NCBI GenBank assembly: GCA_029876055.1
Contig: CM056878.1
Location: forward strand, 4,030,001-4,094,000
From: Madurella fahalii
Taxonomy: Eukaryota; Ascomycota; Sordariomycetes; Sordariales
DNA: 64,000 nt
Direction of reading: 5' to 3'
A program made the translations under genes and the position numbers. The notes beneath the pieces were generated by a model, which made no database searches, was not told where the DNA came from, and was given only the letters and a program-made list of their open reading frames with translations. Shown here piece by piece: positions 63,521 through 64,000 of this stretch (the stretch's first letter is position 1; each line of letters opens with the position of its first letter).

Positions 63521-64000
63521 CTAGATAAACAGTCTGTGGCCGCGGTATTTGGCGCGTCGCTGGTATGTGGCCGAGCGCGCTGCTCGGTTGACGTTGTCCA
63601 CCGTTCTCTCGGGGAACCCGTCAAACGACCTGGCAAAGGTGGCCACCGAGTGCGCCACCAGCTGTTGCGTTGTCAACATCGCGGCGGTGCATCACGGGAT
63701 CTGATTCTCTTACCTTGGTATTCACTTCCCACGCCGTCAAGTTCAGGTTGTTCAGGTCGTCGCAGAGCTCGTGGTAGCACACATCGTAGGGCACCCCGTC
63801 CTCGCCGCCAAACATGCCGGCCTCCTCGAGAGTCTTCACACCCTCGGCTCCCGTTGCAACACCGCCGGCGGGGATGCCGCCGCGAATGAAGCCGTCGTAG
63901 TCGCTCCTCCCGTCAAAGGCGATGAAGGTGTAGTTTAAGCCCTGCCGAGTGTACCAATCCACGTAGAAGTCCCGCAGCTCCTGAGATCCGACAGGGTGGA
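63521..64000 (-). CDS. M28 aminopeptidase, 3' part only (LAP2-like)
   Basis: Carboxy-terminal part of a gene entering from the right edge: exon from beyond 64000 to 63714, then 63661-63521 after a 52-nt intron (GTAAGA to CAACAG). HPVGSQELRDFYVDWYTRQG, FDGRSDYDGFIRGGIPAGGV, ATGAEGVK and DVCYHELCDDLNN match the zinc-dependent secreted leucine aminopeptidases of family M28; the His in CYH is the usual last zinc ligand. The final exon LVAHSVATFARSFDGFPERT is the family's C-terminal helix, followed by a basic tail. Earlier zinc ligands and the signal peptide lie outside the window. It would release N-terminal amino acids from peptides outside the cell. Confidence 0.85.

Overview
This is nuclear DNA of a filamentous ascomycete, most likely a Sordariales/Chaetomiaceae-type fungus. 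The evidence is GC-rich coding sequence, short introns (about 50-150 nt) with GTNNGT donors and CTAAC/CTGAC branch points, monocistronic genes on both strands, and typical fungal families: an AA9 polysaccharide monooxygenase, an ascomycete laccase with a C-terminal DSGL motif, a catalase like Neurospora CAT-1, HET and F-box proteins, NmrA-like, Zn2Cys6 and Myb/SANT proteins. I saw no rRNA, tRNA or CRISPR.

Layout. 0-19.8 kb is a fairly ordinary gene region: an edge-truncated ADP-ribose pyrophosphatase-like gene, AA9 LPMO, amino-acid permease, a hypothetical gene, a DUF1308/UPF0415 protein, a small charged protein, an NmrA-like oxidoreductase, two small hypotheticals, then a convergent Myb/SANT and Zn2Cys6 pair. 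19.8-24.6 kb is AT-richer and decayed: a RelA/SpoT-ankyrin pseudogene, interleaved inverted duplications, an LTR-like segment and a HET pseudogene, with at least one nonsense change in the context expected for repeat-induced point mutation (RIP). 24.6-43.6 kb holds an alpha/beta hydrolase, a minisatellite, a lineage-specific gene, an HSP30-type small heat-shock protein behind a five-unit heat-shock element, a divergent pair of secreted paralogues, an intact HET gene, and a kinase-like gene with an N-terminal E-Y-K motif. 44-64 kb holds a TRI14-family protein with a one-base frameshift, a 50-residue secreted six-cysteine peptide, a metallophosphoesterase, a laccase, an SGNH hydrolase, an F-box pseudogene, a large-subunit catalase, a remarkable modular Cys/His protein, and the 3' end of an M28 aminopeptidase.

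How the genes fit together. There is no single pathway cluster. Several genes suit a saprotroph meeting lignocellulose and oxidative stress (AA9, laccase, catalase, secreted aminopeptidase). The 20-40 kb block is enriched in families linked in fungi to self/non-self recognition (HET, RelA/SpoT-ankyrin, kinase-like), some dead and some alive. The most novel-looking items are the Cys/His module protein at 61.7-63.2 kb, whose four introns all split the first His codon of a module in phase 1; the six-cysteine peptide at 45.7-46.0 kb; and the A-B-A'-B' inverted duplication at 22.2-22.6 kb. Exon borders were assigned by eye from splice consensus and reading-frame continuity.
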